A stretch of 64,000 nt of DNA from contig CACJHW010000001.1 in NCBI GenBank assembly GCA_902593285.1, positions 142,001 through 206,000 of the forward strand, written 5' to 3'. The position numbers and the translations under genes were made by a program. The notes below the pieces were generated by a model. The model saw nothing but the letters and a program-made list of their open reading frames with translations, was not told the DNA's origin and did not search any database. This DNA is from an uncultured Pelagibacteraceae bacterium (GTDB taxonomy: Bacteria; Pseudomonadota; Alphaproteobacteria; Pelagibacterales; Pelagibacteraceae). Positions 45,841 through 58,573 of the stretch are shown here, piece by piece (position 1 is the stretch's first letter; each line of letters starts with the position of its first letter).

Positions 45841-47607
45841 ATGCCAAAATTATTAACTGGAGCAGAAATTGTATTTAAGTGTCTTGAAGATCAGAAGGTA
45901 GAACATATCTTTGGTTATCCAGGTGGCGCAGTGTTACCAATTTATGATGAATTAAAAAACCATCCTTCTATAAAACATATTTTGGTTAGACACGAACAAG
46001 GCGCTGGTCACGCGGCAGAAGGTTATGCAAGATCATCAGGAAAACCAGGTGTAGTTTTAGTTACATCAGGTCCTGGAGCAACCAATGTTGTTACAGCTTT
46101 AACAGATGCTTATATGGACTCTGTACCATTAGTTTGTATTTCTGGTCAAGTTCCAACACATTTAATTGGAACAGATGCATTTCAAGAATGTGACACTACA
46201 GGAATTACAAGACCTTGTACGAAACATAATTGGTTAGTTAAAGATATAAATGATCTTTCAAAAGTTATGCATGAAGCTTTTAGAGTTGCAACAACTGGAA
46301 GACCTGGACCGGTTTTGATTGATATTCCAAAAGATGTTCAGTTTGCAAAAGCAAAATATAAAAAACCAAATAAAGAAAAAAAATTAAATGGAAAATCTCA
46401 TAATAAATTTTCTCAAGATCAAATTGATGAATTAGTAAAATTATTAAGCAAAGCTAAAAAACCAATAATTTATAGTGGTGGAGGAGTAATTAATTCAGGA
46501 CCCAAAGCAAGTCAGGCATTAAGAGAATTTGTTGAGTTAACTGGTTTTCCTATAACTTCAACACTTCAAGGATTGGGTGCATACCCTGGTGATGATAATC
46601 AATTTTTAGGAATGCTTGGTATGCATGGCACTTATGAAGCAAATAATGCTATGCATGATTGTGATCTTTTAATTAATATCGGTGCAAGGTTTGATGATCG
46701 TATTACTGGAAAAATTGATGAGTTTTCACCAAATTCAACAAAGGTTCATATTGATATAGATCCATCATCAATTAATAAAATTATCAAAGTAGATCTTGCA
46801 ATAGTTGGAGACGTTACGAATGTAATCAGTAAAATTAATAAAACAATTTCTAAAAGAAAAAATGGTCATAGCAAGTCAAATAAATCAAGTATAGCTAAGT
46901 GGTGGGAACAAATTGGAAAATGGAGAGAAAAAGACTCTCTTAATTTTGTAAATAGTGATGAAAGCATAAAACCTCAACATGCCGTTCAAAGACTTTATGA
47001 ATTAACTAAGAATAAAGATACTTATGTTACTACCGAGGTAGGACAACATCAAATGTGGGCTGCTCAGCATTACAAATTTAATAAACCAAATAGATGGATG
47101 ACATCTGGTGGTTTAGGAACTATGGGATATGGATTGCCAGCAGCAGTCGGCGTTCAAATTGCTCATCCTGAAAAATTAGTAATTGATATTGCAGGAGAAG
47201 CCTCAGTTTTAATGACTATGCAAGAAATGTCTACTGCAGTTCAATATAATCTTCCTATAAAAATATTTATTTTAAATAATCAATATATGGGAATGGTTAG
47301 ACAATGGCAGGAATTATTGCATGAAAAAAATTATTCTGAAAGTTATTCTGAAGCATTACCTGATTTTATGAAAATGGCAGAAGCTTATGGATGCAAAGGA
47401 ATTAAAGCAGACAGTCCAGCTGAGCTTGATGATAAAATTCGAGAGATGATTGATTATGATGGACCAGTTATATTTGATTGTCATGTGGATCCTAACGAGA
47501 ATTGCTTCCCAATGATACCATCTGGAAAACCTCATAACCAAATGATCTTGGGTCCAAATGATCAAGAGGAAAACAAAATCAAAGGAAAAGGCAAAGCCTT
47601 AGTATAA
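45841..47607 (+). CDS. ilvB: Acetolactate synthase large subunit
   Basis: TPP/FAD enzyme making acetolactate or acetohydroxybutyrate, first common step to valine, leucine and isoleucine. 588 aa. The TPP glutamate is in LVRHEQGAGHAAEGYARSSG; FAD and regulatory parts include SGPGATNVVTALTDAYMDSVPLVCISGQVP; the C-terminal TPP motif is GEASVLMTMQEMSTAVQYNLPIKIFILNNQYMGMVRQWQ. It is catalytic only, with the regulatory subunit 5 bp downstream. The 52-bp upstream gap holds a 21-codon ORF overlapping its start (see rejected items). Confidence 0.97.
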   Translation: MPKLLTGAEIVFKCLEDQKVEHIFGYPGGAVLPIYDELKNHPSIKHILVRHEQGAGHAAEGYARSSGKPGVVLVTSGPGATNVVTALTDAYMDSVPLVCISGQVPTHLIGTDAFQECDTTGITRPCTKHNWLVKDINDLSKVMHEAFRVATTGRPGPVLIDIPKDVQFAKAKYKKPNKEKKLNGKSHNKFSQDQIDELVKLLSKAKKPIIYSGGGVINSGPKASQALREFVELTGFPITSTLQGLGAYPGDDNQFLGMLGMHGTYEANNAMHDCDLLINIGARFDDRITGKIDEFSPNSTKVHIDIDPSSINKIIKVDLAIVGDVTNVISKINKTISKRKNGHSKSNKSSIAKWWEQIGKWREKDSLNFVNSDESIKPQHAVQRLYELTKNKDTYVTTEVGQHQMWAAQHYKFNKPNRWMTSGGLGTMGYGLPAAVGVQIAHPEKLVIDIAGEASVLMTMQEMSTAVQYNLPIKIFILNNQYMGMVRQWQELLHEKNYSESYSEALPDFMKMAEAYGCKGIKADSPAELDDKIREMIDYDGPVIFDCHVDPNENCFPMIPSGKPHNQMILGPNDQEENKIKGKGKALV

Positions 47608-47612
47608 TCATA

Positions 47613-48161
47613 ATGCCGAAATCAAAGTCAGCTTACAGCATACCTACGAAGAAACAAAAACCAGATACATATATTTTTGTAGTATGGGTAGATAATGAGG
47701 CTGGAGTTTTGGCAAGAGTAGTTGGTTTATTTTCTGGTCGAGGTTACAACATCGAGTCGTTAGCTGTTGCAGAGGTTGATGCGGTAAAAAATATTTCAAG
47801 AATAACAATTGTTACCACTGGAACACCTCAAGTAATTGATCAAATAAGACTCCAATTAACAAAGTTAGTGCCTGTTCATAAAGTTGCTGAATTTAAAAGA
47901 GAAGATAAAGGCGTAATTTTTAAAGAAATGGCTTTATTTAAGGTTGTAGGAAAAAGAAATAAAATTGAAAAATGCTTAAATGCTTGTAAAAAATTTAATC
48001 CCGTAATATTAGATGAAACAAAAACTTCAGCAGTAATTCAAATAACTGCTCTAAGAAGAGAAATTGATAAAATGAATAAAAAATTAAAGCCCTTAGGACT
48101 TATTAGTACTTCGAGAACTGGGGCAGTAGCAATGACTAGGGGTGCTAAAATATTTAATTAA
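47613..48161 (+). CDS. ilvH: Acetolactate synthase small (regulatory) subunit
   Basis: 182-aa regulatory subunit conferring valine feedback and full activity on IlvB. The N-terminal ACT domain includes YIFVVWVDNEAGVLARVVGLFSGRGYNIESLAVAEV (about 19-53); a second, ACT-like domain follows (KEMALFKVVGKRNKIEKCL...). RTGAVAMTRGAKIFN is the conserved C terminus. It is 5 bp from ilvB and 18 bp from ilvC. Confidence 0.96.
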   Translation: MPKSKSAYSIPTKKQKPDTYIFVVWVDNEAGVLARVVGLFSGRGYNIESLAVAEVDAVKNISRITIVTTGTPQVIDQIRLQLTKLVPVHKVAEFKREDKGVIFKEMALFKVVGKRNKIEKCLNACKKFNPVILDETKTSAVIQITALRREIDKMNKKLKPLGLISTSRTGAVAMTRGAKIFN

Positions 48162-49202
<1,041 letters not shown>

Positions 49203-49284
49203 ATTTTATCAGTAAATTATTGCTACTATAATTCAATTATTTCACTTATACTTTTTTATATAAATTTAAAAAACGAGGGGAATA

Positions 49285-50847
49285 ATGAAGACTAAAAATA
49301 TAGTAAGAATACTATTGTCATTAGTTCTAGTATTCGGATTTTCTTCAGCATGGGCAAAAACTATTAAATGGTCTATGCAAGGAGACAGTTTAACACTAGA
49401 TCCACATGCACAAAATGAGGGTCCAACTACTCAAGTATCTAGACAAGTTTATGAAGCTCTAGTTCAAAGAGGCTTGGACATGAAAATAGGGCCTGCTTTA
49501 GCAACAAAATGGAAAGCTACTGATCCAAATACTTGGATTTTTACTTTAAGAGAAGATGCTAAGTTTTCAGATGGTTCTGGAATGACATCAGCAGATGTTG
49601 TTTTTAGTATATTAAGAGCTAAGCAAAGAACATCTGACTTTAAGGAATACATCAGCACTGTTGCTAATGTTGAAGCGGTTGGAGATTACTCTGTTAAAAT
49701 AACTACAAGCAAACCAAATCCTATTCTTTTAAACCAACTATCAAACATTTTTATAATGTCTAAAGCTTGGTCAGAGAAAAACTTTGCAATGTCTCCACAA
49801 AATTGGGATGCAGGACAAGAAACTTTCTCTGCTACTAATGCTATGGGAACTGGTCCTTTTAAAATAACTTTAAGAGAGCCTAACACCAAGACAGTGTTTA
49901 AAAGAAATAAACATTGGTGGGGTGAAATGAAGGACAAAAAAGTGACTCAAATTGAATTAATGCCTATTAAAAATGCAGCTACAAGAGTAGCAGCCTTATT
50001 ATCTGGTGAAATTGATATAGTTACTGATGCTCCTGTCCAAGACTTAAAAAGAATCGGATCTTCTTCAGCTCATAAAGTTGAAAGCACAGCTCAAATGAGA
50101 ACAATTTTCTTAGGTATGGATCAAGCAGCTGACAAATTAAGAACTGGAAATACAGGTGATAATCCATTTAAGAAAAAAGAAGTAAGACAAGCTCTTTATC
50201 AAGCAATTGATATTGAAGCGATCAAGAAAAAAGTTATGAGAGGTTTAAGTGAACCAGCAGGAATTATAACTTTCCCAGGTGTAAATGGATATACAGCTGA
50301 TCTTGATAAAAGATTACCTTACGATGTTGATGCTGCAAAAAAACTTTTAGCTGATGCAGGTTATCCTAATGGTTTTGACGTTGAACTTAGATGTCCTAAT
50401 GACAGATATGTAAACGATGAGGCAATATGTACTGCTGTTGTTGGAATGTTGGGTAAAATTGGAGTTAAGGTTAACTTATTTGCTCAAACTAAAAGTAAAC
50501 ACTTCAAAGAGCTTAAAGATGATCAAGGTGATTTTTATATGCTAGGATGGGGTGTTCCAACTTTAGATAGTCACTATGTTTTCCATTACTTATATGAGTC
50601 TGGTGCTAGCTGGAACAAAGTTAACTTTAGTAATGCAGATGTTGATGCTGCAATTAGAGTTATGGAAGGTGAAGTTGATTTAGATAAGAGAAATGCTGCA
50701 ATTGCAAAAGCTTGGAAAATAGTAAAAGATGATATTTCTTATCTTCCTTTACATCACCAAGTAATTTCTTGGGCATCTAAAAGCAATGTTAATGTTCCTA
50801 TCAGACCGAATAACGAACCGTTATTCAGAACTGCTAGTTTTAACTAA
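49285..50847 (+). CDS. Family 5 extracellular solute-binding protein (peptide/oligopeptide ABC importer)
   Basis: Periplasmic binding protein, 520 aa, with signal peptide MKTKNIVRILLSLVLVFGFSSAWA. SBP_bac_5 signatures: LDPHAQNEGPTTQVSRQVYEALVQRG, WIFTLREDAKFSDGSGMTSADVVFSI, the TNAMGTGPFKI segment, and KKKEVRQALYQAIDIEAIKKKVMRG. It lacks a lipobox, so it is soluble, as expected for a Gram-negative. The likely ligands are di- or oligopeptides, though family 5 proteins also bind glutathione, haem and opines. A GAGGGG ribosome site lies at 49275-49280. It is followed by a stem-loop and then the membrane and ATPase genes. Confidence 0.94.
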   Translation: MKTKNIVRILLSLVLVFGFSSAWAKTIKWSMQGDSLTLDPHAQNEGPTTQVSRQVYEALVQRGLDMKIGPALATKWKATDPNTWIFTLREDAKFSDGSGMTSADVVFSILRAKQRTSDFKEYISTVANVEAVGDYSVKITTSKPNPILLNQLSNIFIMSKAWSEKNFAMSPQNWDAGQETFSATNAMGTGPFKITLREPNTKTVFKRNKHWWGEMKDKKVTQIELMPIKNAATRVAALLSGEIDIVTDAPVQDLKRIGSSSAHKVESTAQMRTIFLGMDQAADKLRTGNTGDNPFKKKEVRQALYQAIDIEAIKKKVMRGLSEPAGIITFPGVNGYTADLDKRLPYDVDAAKKLLADAGYPNGFDVELRCPNDRYVNDEAICTAVVGMLGKIGVKVNLFAQTKSKHFKELKDDQGDFYMLGWGVPTLDSHYVFHYLYESGASWNKVNFSNADVDAAIRVMEGEVDLDKRNAAIAKAWKIVKDDISYLPLHHQVISWASKSNVNVPIRPNNEPLFRTASFN

Positions 50848-50859
50848 TTAAAAATTATT

Positions 50860-50889
50860 ACAAGCCCTTTAAAAATTTAAAGGGCTTGT
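50860..50889 (+). terminator. Stem-loop between binding-protein and permease genes (attenuator or mRNA-stabilising)
   Basis: Perfect inverted repeat ACAAGCCCTTTAAA / TTTAAAGGGCTTGT (14 bp per arm, 2 nt apart, so in practice an 11-12-bp stem with a small loop), 12 nt after the SBP stop. It is followed by AAGTTTAAACC with only three consecutive T, so it is a poor intrinsic terminator. It more probably gives partial termination or protects the 3' end of the SBP message so that binding protein exceeds permease. Confidence 0.8.
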
Positions 50890-50908
50890 AAGTTTAAACC
50901 TTCACAAA

Positions 50909-51892
50909 TTGATAAAATATTTTTTTAAAAGGCTGTTTCAATCTGCTTTGGTGATGCTGGTTGTCGCTTTTGTTTCTTTCTCTTTATTTAATTTTGTTGG
51001 AGATCCGATTAATAACATGGTTGGAGAAGAGACTTCTGATGAGGAAAGAGCAGAATTAAGAGAAACATTAGGTTTGATGGATCCAATTCATGTTCAATTT
51101 TCAAGATTTATAGTTAATGCTTCAAAGGGTGAGTTTGGAATTTCATATCAATTAAGAAGACCTGTTTCAGAATTAATAGTTGAAAGATTGCCTGCAACTA
51201 TTGAACTTGTTGTTATTTCTGCATTAATTGCTCTTATAACTGGTACATTATTAGGAGTTTATACCGGCATAAATCGAAAAGGCTTTTTAAGCGATTTTGT
51301 TTTGGCAGTCTCCTTGTTGGGGGTTTCGCTCCCCACATTTGTAATTGGTATATTATTTATATATTTATTTGCAGTAATCTTAGGAATATTACCCTCATTT
51401 GGAAGAGGAGAAGTTGTTGATTTAGGTTTTTGGACTACAGGTTTTTTAACAGTTTCAGGGCTAAAAGCAATTATACTTCCTTCAGTAACATTAAGCCTTT
51501 TCCAAATGACTTATATTATCAGACTTGTGCGAGCAGAGATGATGGAAATATTACAAACAGATTATATTAAATTTGCACGCGCTCGAGGTATCAGCGAAAA
51601 TAGTATTAAATATAAACATGCATTAAAAAATGGATTGATACCTGTAATAACTATAGCAGGAATAAATATTGGAACTTTAATTGCGTTTTCAATTATTACC
51701 GAAACCGTTTTTCAATGGCCTGGAATGGGCTTCTTATTTATTCAAGCAGTTCAATTTGTAGATATACCAATCATGTCAGCTTATTTAGTATTTATAGCTT
51801 TTGTTTTTGTAATGATAAATTTTATAGTTGATATTCTTTATTATCTAATTGATCCAAGAATAAGAGTTAAAGGAGATACAGCAAGTGGATAA
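50909..51892 (+). CDS. Peptide ABC transporter permease (DppB-type)
   Basis: 327-aa inner-membrane protein of the BPD_transp_1 family with about six membrane helices. The N-terminal FFKRLFQSALVMLVVAFVSFSLFNFVGDP is the DppB/OppB pattern; the EAA loop that docks the ATPase is around YIKFARARGISENSIKYKHALKNGLIPVI (about residues 228-256). Start is TTG at 50909 with weak translation signals, fitting lower expression than the binding protein. It overlaps the next permease by 8 bp. Confidence 0.94.
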   Translation: MIKYFFKRLFQSALVMLVVAFVSFSLFNFVGDPINNMVGEETSDEERAELRETLGLMDPIHVQFSRFIVNASKGEFGISYQLRRPVSELIVERLPATIELVVISALIALITGTLLGVYTGINRKGFLSDFVLAVSLLGVSLPTFVIGILFIYLFAVILGILPSFGRGEVVDLGFWTTGFLTVSGLKAIILPSVTLSLFQMTYIIRLVRAEMMEILQTDYIKFARARGISENSIKYKHALKNGLIPVITIAGINIGTLIAFSIITETVFQWPGMGFLFIQAVQFVDIPIMSAYLVFIAFVFVMINFIVDILYYLIDPRIRVKGDTASG

Positions 51893-52814
51893 CAAATCTT
51901 TAAGTACTTGGGAAAGAGTAAAAGATAGTGATATTTATCATAGCTTTATTAAATCTCCTACTGCAATTGTATCATCTACTATTTTATTTATAATTTTTTT
52001 CTGCTCTTTCTTTGTTGAGTTCATAACACCTTACAATCCCTTTGACCCGTCCTCTCTATCACTGATGGATGCATTCACACCACCGTCATGGACAGAAGAT
52101 GGTCTGGCTAAATTTATTTTAGGCACTGATGGACAAGGAAGAGATATGCTATCAACAATTTTGTATGGATGTAGGATTTCTTTAATTGTAGGTTTTTCTG
52201 CGATAATTTTTAGCTTAATTCTTGGAGTTGGATTGGGATTAACGGCTGGATTTTTTGGGGGAAAATATGAAATGATGGTAATGAGGTTAACCGATGTTCA
52301 GTTAACAGTACCTAGTATTTTGATGGCATTATTGGTTGATGGTATAGCAAGAGGATTAATCTCGAGAGAAATGCATGATGAAATGGCAATTTACGTTTTA
52401 ATATTTGCAATCGGGATTTCAGAGTGGCCACAATTTGCAAGAGTTTCAAGAGCAGCAACTTTGGTCGAAAAAAATAAAGATTATGTTTCAGCATCAACAA
52501 TAATCGGTGTTTCAAATTTAATTATTATGTTTAAACATATTTTACCAAATATTTTAAGACCAGTATTAGTAATTGGAACTATTGGTTTAGCTCTTGCTAT
52601 TTTAGCAGAGTCTACTTTAAGTTTTTTAGGAGTTGGTGTACCTCCAACAACACCTTCTTTAGGGACATTGATAAGACTTGGTAATGACTTTTTATTTTCA
52701 GGAGAATGGTGGATCACTTTTTTTCCAGCAATTTTCTTAGTTATTTTAGCATTTTCAATTAATTTATTAGGGGATTGGATGAGAGATACTTTAAATCCAA
52801 AATTAAAAAAATGA
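51885..52814 (+). CDS. Peptide ABC transporter permease (DppC-type)
   Basis: 309-aa second permease. An N-terminal helix (AIVSSTILFIIFFCSFFVEFI) is followed by LGTDGQGRDMLSTILYGCRISLIVG, the DppC/OppC signature, and the EAA region YVSASTIIGVSNLIIMFKHILPNILRPVLV. Start is GTG at 51885, overlapping the DppB-type stop. The stop overlaps the ATG of the ATPase gene (ATGA). It pairs with the 50909 product to form the channel. Confidence 0.94.
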   Translation: MDNKSLSTWERVKDSDIYHSFIKSPTAIVSSTILFIIFFCSFFVEFITPYNPFDPSSLSLMDAFTPPSWTEDGLAKFILGTDGQGRDMLSTILYGCRISLIVGFSAIIFSLILGVGLGLTAGFFGGKYEMMVMRLTDVQLTVPSILMALLVDGIARGLISREMHDEMAIYVLIFAIGISEWPQFARVSRAATLVEKNKDYVSASTIIGVSNLIIMFKHILPNILRPVLVIGTIGLALAILAESTLSFLGVGVPPTTPSLGTLIRLGNDFLFSGEWWITFFPAIFLVILAFSINLLGDWMRDTLNPKLKK

Positions 52815-54493
52815 CATTTTTAAAAATAAATAATCTTAGTGTTGATTATCAAATGAGAAAAGAAACTGTTTATGCTGCTAAGAATGTAAATATTGAGGTT
52901 AACAAAGGAGAAATTTTAGGATTAGTTGGAGAGTCTGGATCAGGAAAAAGTACAGTAGGAAACGCTATTATAAATTTAATAGATGATCCAGGTAAGGTAT
53001 CGAGTGGCTCAGTTATTTTGGGTGATCTTAACATTCATGAAAATTCTGAAAGTATTGTTAAATATAGAGGAAATAAAATTGGATTGATATTTCAAGATCC
53101 TCAAACTTCACTTAACCCAATTCTTACCGTGGGTGAGCAGTTAATTGAAACAATTCAAACTCATCTTAAACTAAGTAAAGAGGAAGCAAAAAATAAATCA
53201 ATAAATCTATTGAAAGAAGTTGGTATAAAAGATGCAGAAACAAGATTTGATAATTATCCTCATCAATTCTCAGGTGGAATGAGACAGCGAGTAGTAATTT
53301 CTCTAGCTCTATGTTGTGAGCCAGAATTGTTAATTGCAGATGAGCCAACAACAGCATTAGATGTATCAATTCAATCTCAGATTTTAGAACTTATTAAAAA
53401 ATTAACAAAAGAAAGAAATCTTGCAGTTATCTTAATTACTCATGACATGGGAGTTATAGCTGAGACAGCTGATCGTGTAGCGGTTATGAAAAGTGGTAAT
53501 TTGGTTGAAATCGGTGAAACCAAAAAAATATTAACCAATCCACAAGAAAATTATACCAAAAGTTTAGTGAGCTCAGTTCCACCAACTAATAAAAAAATTT
53601 CAAGATTTGTAATAGTTGAAAAAGAAAACAACGATAAAAAAGAAAATAATATCAAGATATTAAATAGATGGTCAAAGAAAGAAATTATAAGTCAAGATTT
53701 AGTTCAGATAAAAAATTTGAATAAAAGTTTTGATGATAATTTTTTTACAGAAAATTCTAAAAATTCTGTCATGGCTGTTAATAATGTTTCATTTGAAATA
53801 AAAGAGGGCGAATCTTTTGGCTTGGTAGGAGAAAGTGGGAGTGGAAAATCTACAATTGCTAAAATGATTGTAAATTTATTTAAACCTACATCTGGTGATA
53901 TTTTCTTTGACAACGTTTGTATAACCAAAATTAAACAGAGATCTGAATTAATGAAATTTAGAAAACAAATTCAAATGATATTTCAAGATCCTTATTCTTC
54001 ACTAAATGGAAGATTAAAAGTAAAAGATATAATTGCAGAACCAATTACACTTCATAACCCATCTATATCTACTTTAGATTTAAATAATTATATTTATGAC
54101 TTACTTGAGTCTGTAGAATTAACTCAAAAATCTGCAGATCGATATCCACATGAATTTTCAGGAGGGCAGAGACAGAGAATATCAATTGCAAGAGCTCTTG
54201 CCACACAACCAAGACTTTTAGTTTGTGATGAACCTACCTCTGCTTTGGACGTAAGTATCCAAGCCCAAATATTAAATTTACTTAAAGATCTTCAAGAACA
54301 ATTAAATTTAACAATTTTGTTTATAAGTCACGACTTACCAGTTGTTAGACAAATGTGTGATAGAATTGGCGTCTTAAAAGATGGCAAATTATGTGAAGTT
54401 TCAAACACTGAGGATTTATTTTTAAAACCTGGCCATGAATATACAAAAGAACTTTTAAGATTAATGCCTAAAATTGAGTCTATTTATAATTAA
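52811..54493 (+). CDS. Fused peptide ABC transporter ATPase (DppD-DppF in one chain)
   Basis: Two complete ABC ATPase domains in one 560-aa protein. Domain 1: Walker A GESGSGKST, signature FSGGMRQRVVISLAL, Walker B LLIADEPTTALDVS, switch ITHDMGVIAE. Domain 2: GESGSGKST, FSGGQRQRISIARAL, LLVCDEPTSALDVS, ISHDLPVVRQ. Domain 1 is DppD-like and domain 2 DppF-like. A Lys/Asn-rich linker separates them (residues about 265-305). The ATG at 52811 overlaps the upstream stop (ATGA) and starts MTFLKINNLSVDYQ; the track start at 52775 adds 12 residues lying inside the permease gene and is rejected. Same fused layout as GsiA/YejF. Confidence 0.94.
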   Translation: MTFLKINNLSVDYQMRKETVYAAKNVNIEVNKGEILGLVGESGSGKSTVGNAIINLIDDPGKVSSGSVILGDLNIHENSESIVKYRGNKIGLIFQDPQTSLNPILTVGEQLIETIQTHLKLSKEEAKNKSINLLKEVGIKDAETRFDNYPHQFSGGMRQRVVISLALCCEPELLIADEPTTALDVSIQSQILELIKKLTKERNLAVILITHDMGVIAETADRVAVMKSGNLVEIGETKKILTNPQENYTKSLVSSVPPTNKKISRFVIVEKENNDKKENNIKILNRWSKKEIISQDLVQIKNLNKSFDDNFFTENSKNSVMAVNNVSFEIKEGESFGLVGESGSGKSTIAKMIVNLFKPTSGDIFFDNVCITKIKQRSELMKFRKQIQMIFQDPYSSLNGRLKVKDIIAEPITLHNPSISTLDLNNYIYDLLESVELTQKSADRYPHEFSGGQRQRISIARALATQPRLLVCDEPTSALDVSIQAQILNLLKDLQEQLNLTILFISHDLPVVRQMCDRIGVLKDGKLCEVSNTEDLFLKPGHEYTKELLRLMPKIESIYN

Positions 54494-54545
54494 TTTTTTG
54501 TAAGCCTAAAATGGTCCATTAAAAGTGATTATTTAACTAATTATT

Positions 54546-54573
54546 TTGCAATCTCTCTCATAGATTGTATTAT
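54546..54573 (+). promoter_or_regulatory. Candidate leuA promoter with an inverted repeat in the spacer
   Basis: TTGCAA (54546-54551), 16-bp spacer, TATTAT (54568-54573), giving a start of transcription near 54580 and a leader of about 16 nt before leuA. Between and partly within the hexamers lies CAATCTctctcatAGATTG (54549-54567), a perfect 6-bp inverted repeat centred on the promoter, a plausible repressor operator. The rest of the 102-bp gap shows no hairpin or riboswitch-like structure. Confidence 0.42.
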
Positions 54574-54595
54574 AGATTTTCTAAAAATTTTAGTT

Positions 54596-57201
<2,606 letters not shown>

Positions 57202-57206
57202 GAAAA

Positions 57207-58055
57207 ATGGCTACTGGCAGAGATGATTTTGTAATTGCCATTAGGTCAGCTTTCTTAAAAAAAAAAGATAAACAAAAATTTTCTTTACTAACTTTAATTA
57301 TCTTATCAATTTTTGTAATTGTTCTAAGTAATTTTAATTTTAAAGCAATACAATTTGTTAAATTAGGAATTAATGAAGTAATTTATAGATCATCTCATAT
57401 TGCATCAATCCCAGAAAATAAATTAAAAGAAATAACTTCAAAATTCAAATCACATATGGACTTATATGAAAGTCATCAGAAAGATTTAATTAAAATAGAA
57501 AATTCTGATCAACTTAAATTACAAAATGAGTTTTTAACTTCAGAAAATAAAAAGCTTAGAGAGTTACTTGACGAAAGTATAAATTCACAAGAAATTTTTG
57601 CCAGAGTTTTAATTGATAAAGACAGCCCATATTTAAAATCAGTAGTATTAAATAAAGGCACAAAAGATAAAGTAAAAATTGGAATGGCAGTTATTGATGA
57701 TGTTTATCTAGTTGGCCAGATAATTGAGGTAAATTATACTAATTCAAGGGCATTACTATTGTCTGATCTTAATAGTAAAATACCATCTGTTCTAGAGCCA
57801 GATGACATACAAGCTGTGATTTCTGGAACAGGAAGTGATTTTGGAAAAATTGAACATATTCAAGAAGAATTTAGAGAAGATTTTAAAAATAAAGAAATTT
57901 TTGCTTACACTTCAGGTCTTGGTGGTTTATTCAAACCTGGTATACCAATTGGAAAAATTAACAACATATCAGAAGGAAAAATTAATTTTTTTTCTGATTT
58001 TACACAACTCAACTATGTAAAAATAGTTTCTTATAAAATAGGTGGAGAAGAATAA
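57207..58055 (+). CDS. mreC: Rod-shape determining protein MreC
   Basis: 282-aa bitopic protein: cytoplasmic N terminus, one membrane helix at about residues 26-44 (LLTLIILSIFVIVLSNFNF), a periplasmic coiled coil (LKLQNEFLTSENKKLRELLDE) and beta domains (ARVLIDKDSPYLKSVVLNKGTKDKVKIGMAVID, typical MreC). It joins MreB to PBP2 in the elongasome. Begins 5 bp after mreB; its stop overlaps the mreD ATG. Confidence 0.93.
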   Translation: MATGRDDFVIAIRSAFLKKKDKQKFSLLTLIILSIFVIVLSNFNFKAIQFVKLGINEVIYRSSHIASIPENKLKEITSKFKSHMDLYESHQKDLIKIENSDQLKLQNEFLTSENKKLRELLDESINSQEIFARVLIDKDSPYLKSVVLNKGTKDKVKIGMAVIDDVYLVGQIIEVNYTNSRALLLSDLNSKIPSVLEPDDIQAVISGTGSDFGKIEHIQEEFREDFKNKEIFAYTSGLGGLFKPGIPIGKINNISEGKINFFSDFTQLNYVKIVSYKIGGEE

Positions 58056-58573
58056 TGTCATCACTTAATAAAAGTCCTTTTTTAAAAATATTCTTATCCT
58101 ATGTACCATTTATAATGCTATTTTTTTCTGTATTTAATGAATTTGATTTTAATTACTTAAAAATTGAATATTTTGCTTTTAATTTTGTTCATCTATTAAT
58201 TTTCTTTTGGACTTTAAGAAATCCTGATCAATTAGGTTATCTAGCAATTTTCTTTGCAGGAATAATTAATGATGTTGTAATAGGTATACCAATAGGAATT
58301 AGTAGTTTTTGTTACCTTATTCTTTGCTCAGTAACAGCTTACATAAGAAACATTACTTTAACCCCAAACTTTATGAAGGACTGGATATCATTACTATTCA
58401 CAATTTTATTAATAAATTCAATTCAAGTAATTATTTTGGATTTAGTCTTTTTAATTAAAGTTGATTACACAAATTATTTGATTAACTCAGGTTTTACTTT
58501 TTTATTTTATCCAATATTTTTTTTATTTTTTAATTTTTTAAACGAAAGAATTTCATATCAAACAAATGATTAA
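58055..58573 (+). CDS. mreD: Rod-shape determining protein MreD
   Basis: 172-aa, Phe/Ile/Leu-rich membrane protein with about five helices (IFLSYVPFIMLFFSVF, LGYLAIFFAGIINDVVIGIPIG, WISLLFTILLINSIQVII and others). Conservation of MreD is low; the FAGIINDVVIGIPIGIS segment resembles the family G-x-x-x-D-x-x-x-G-x-x-G pattern. The call rests on that segment plus the position between mreC and mrdA, overlapping both neighbours. Confidence 0.87.
   Translation: MSSLNKSPFLKIFLSYVPFIMLFFSVFNEFDFNYLKIEYFAFNFVHLLIFFWTLRNPDQLGYLAIFFAGIINDVVIGIPIGISSFCYLILCSVTAYIRNITLTPNFMKDWISLLFTILLINSIQVIILDLVFLIKVDYTNYLINSGFTFLFYPIFFLFFNFLNERISYQTND

Noticed and set aside
45813-45878. 21-codon ORF (MSTTSARLPN...) overlapping the ilvB start, as a possible attenuator leader peptide
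   Set aside because: It is not enriched in Leu/Val/Ile codons as an ilv leader should be, no competing hairpins or T-run are present, and it overlaps the ilvB start out of frame. An ORF of this size is expected by chance.
54494-54595. Possible riboswitch or T-box-like leader before leuA
   Set aside because: The gap is 102 bp and most of it lies upstream of the likely transcription start; no stable multi-stem structure was seen.
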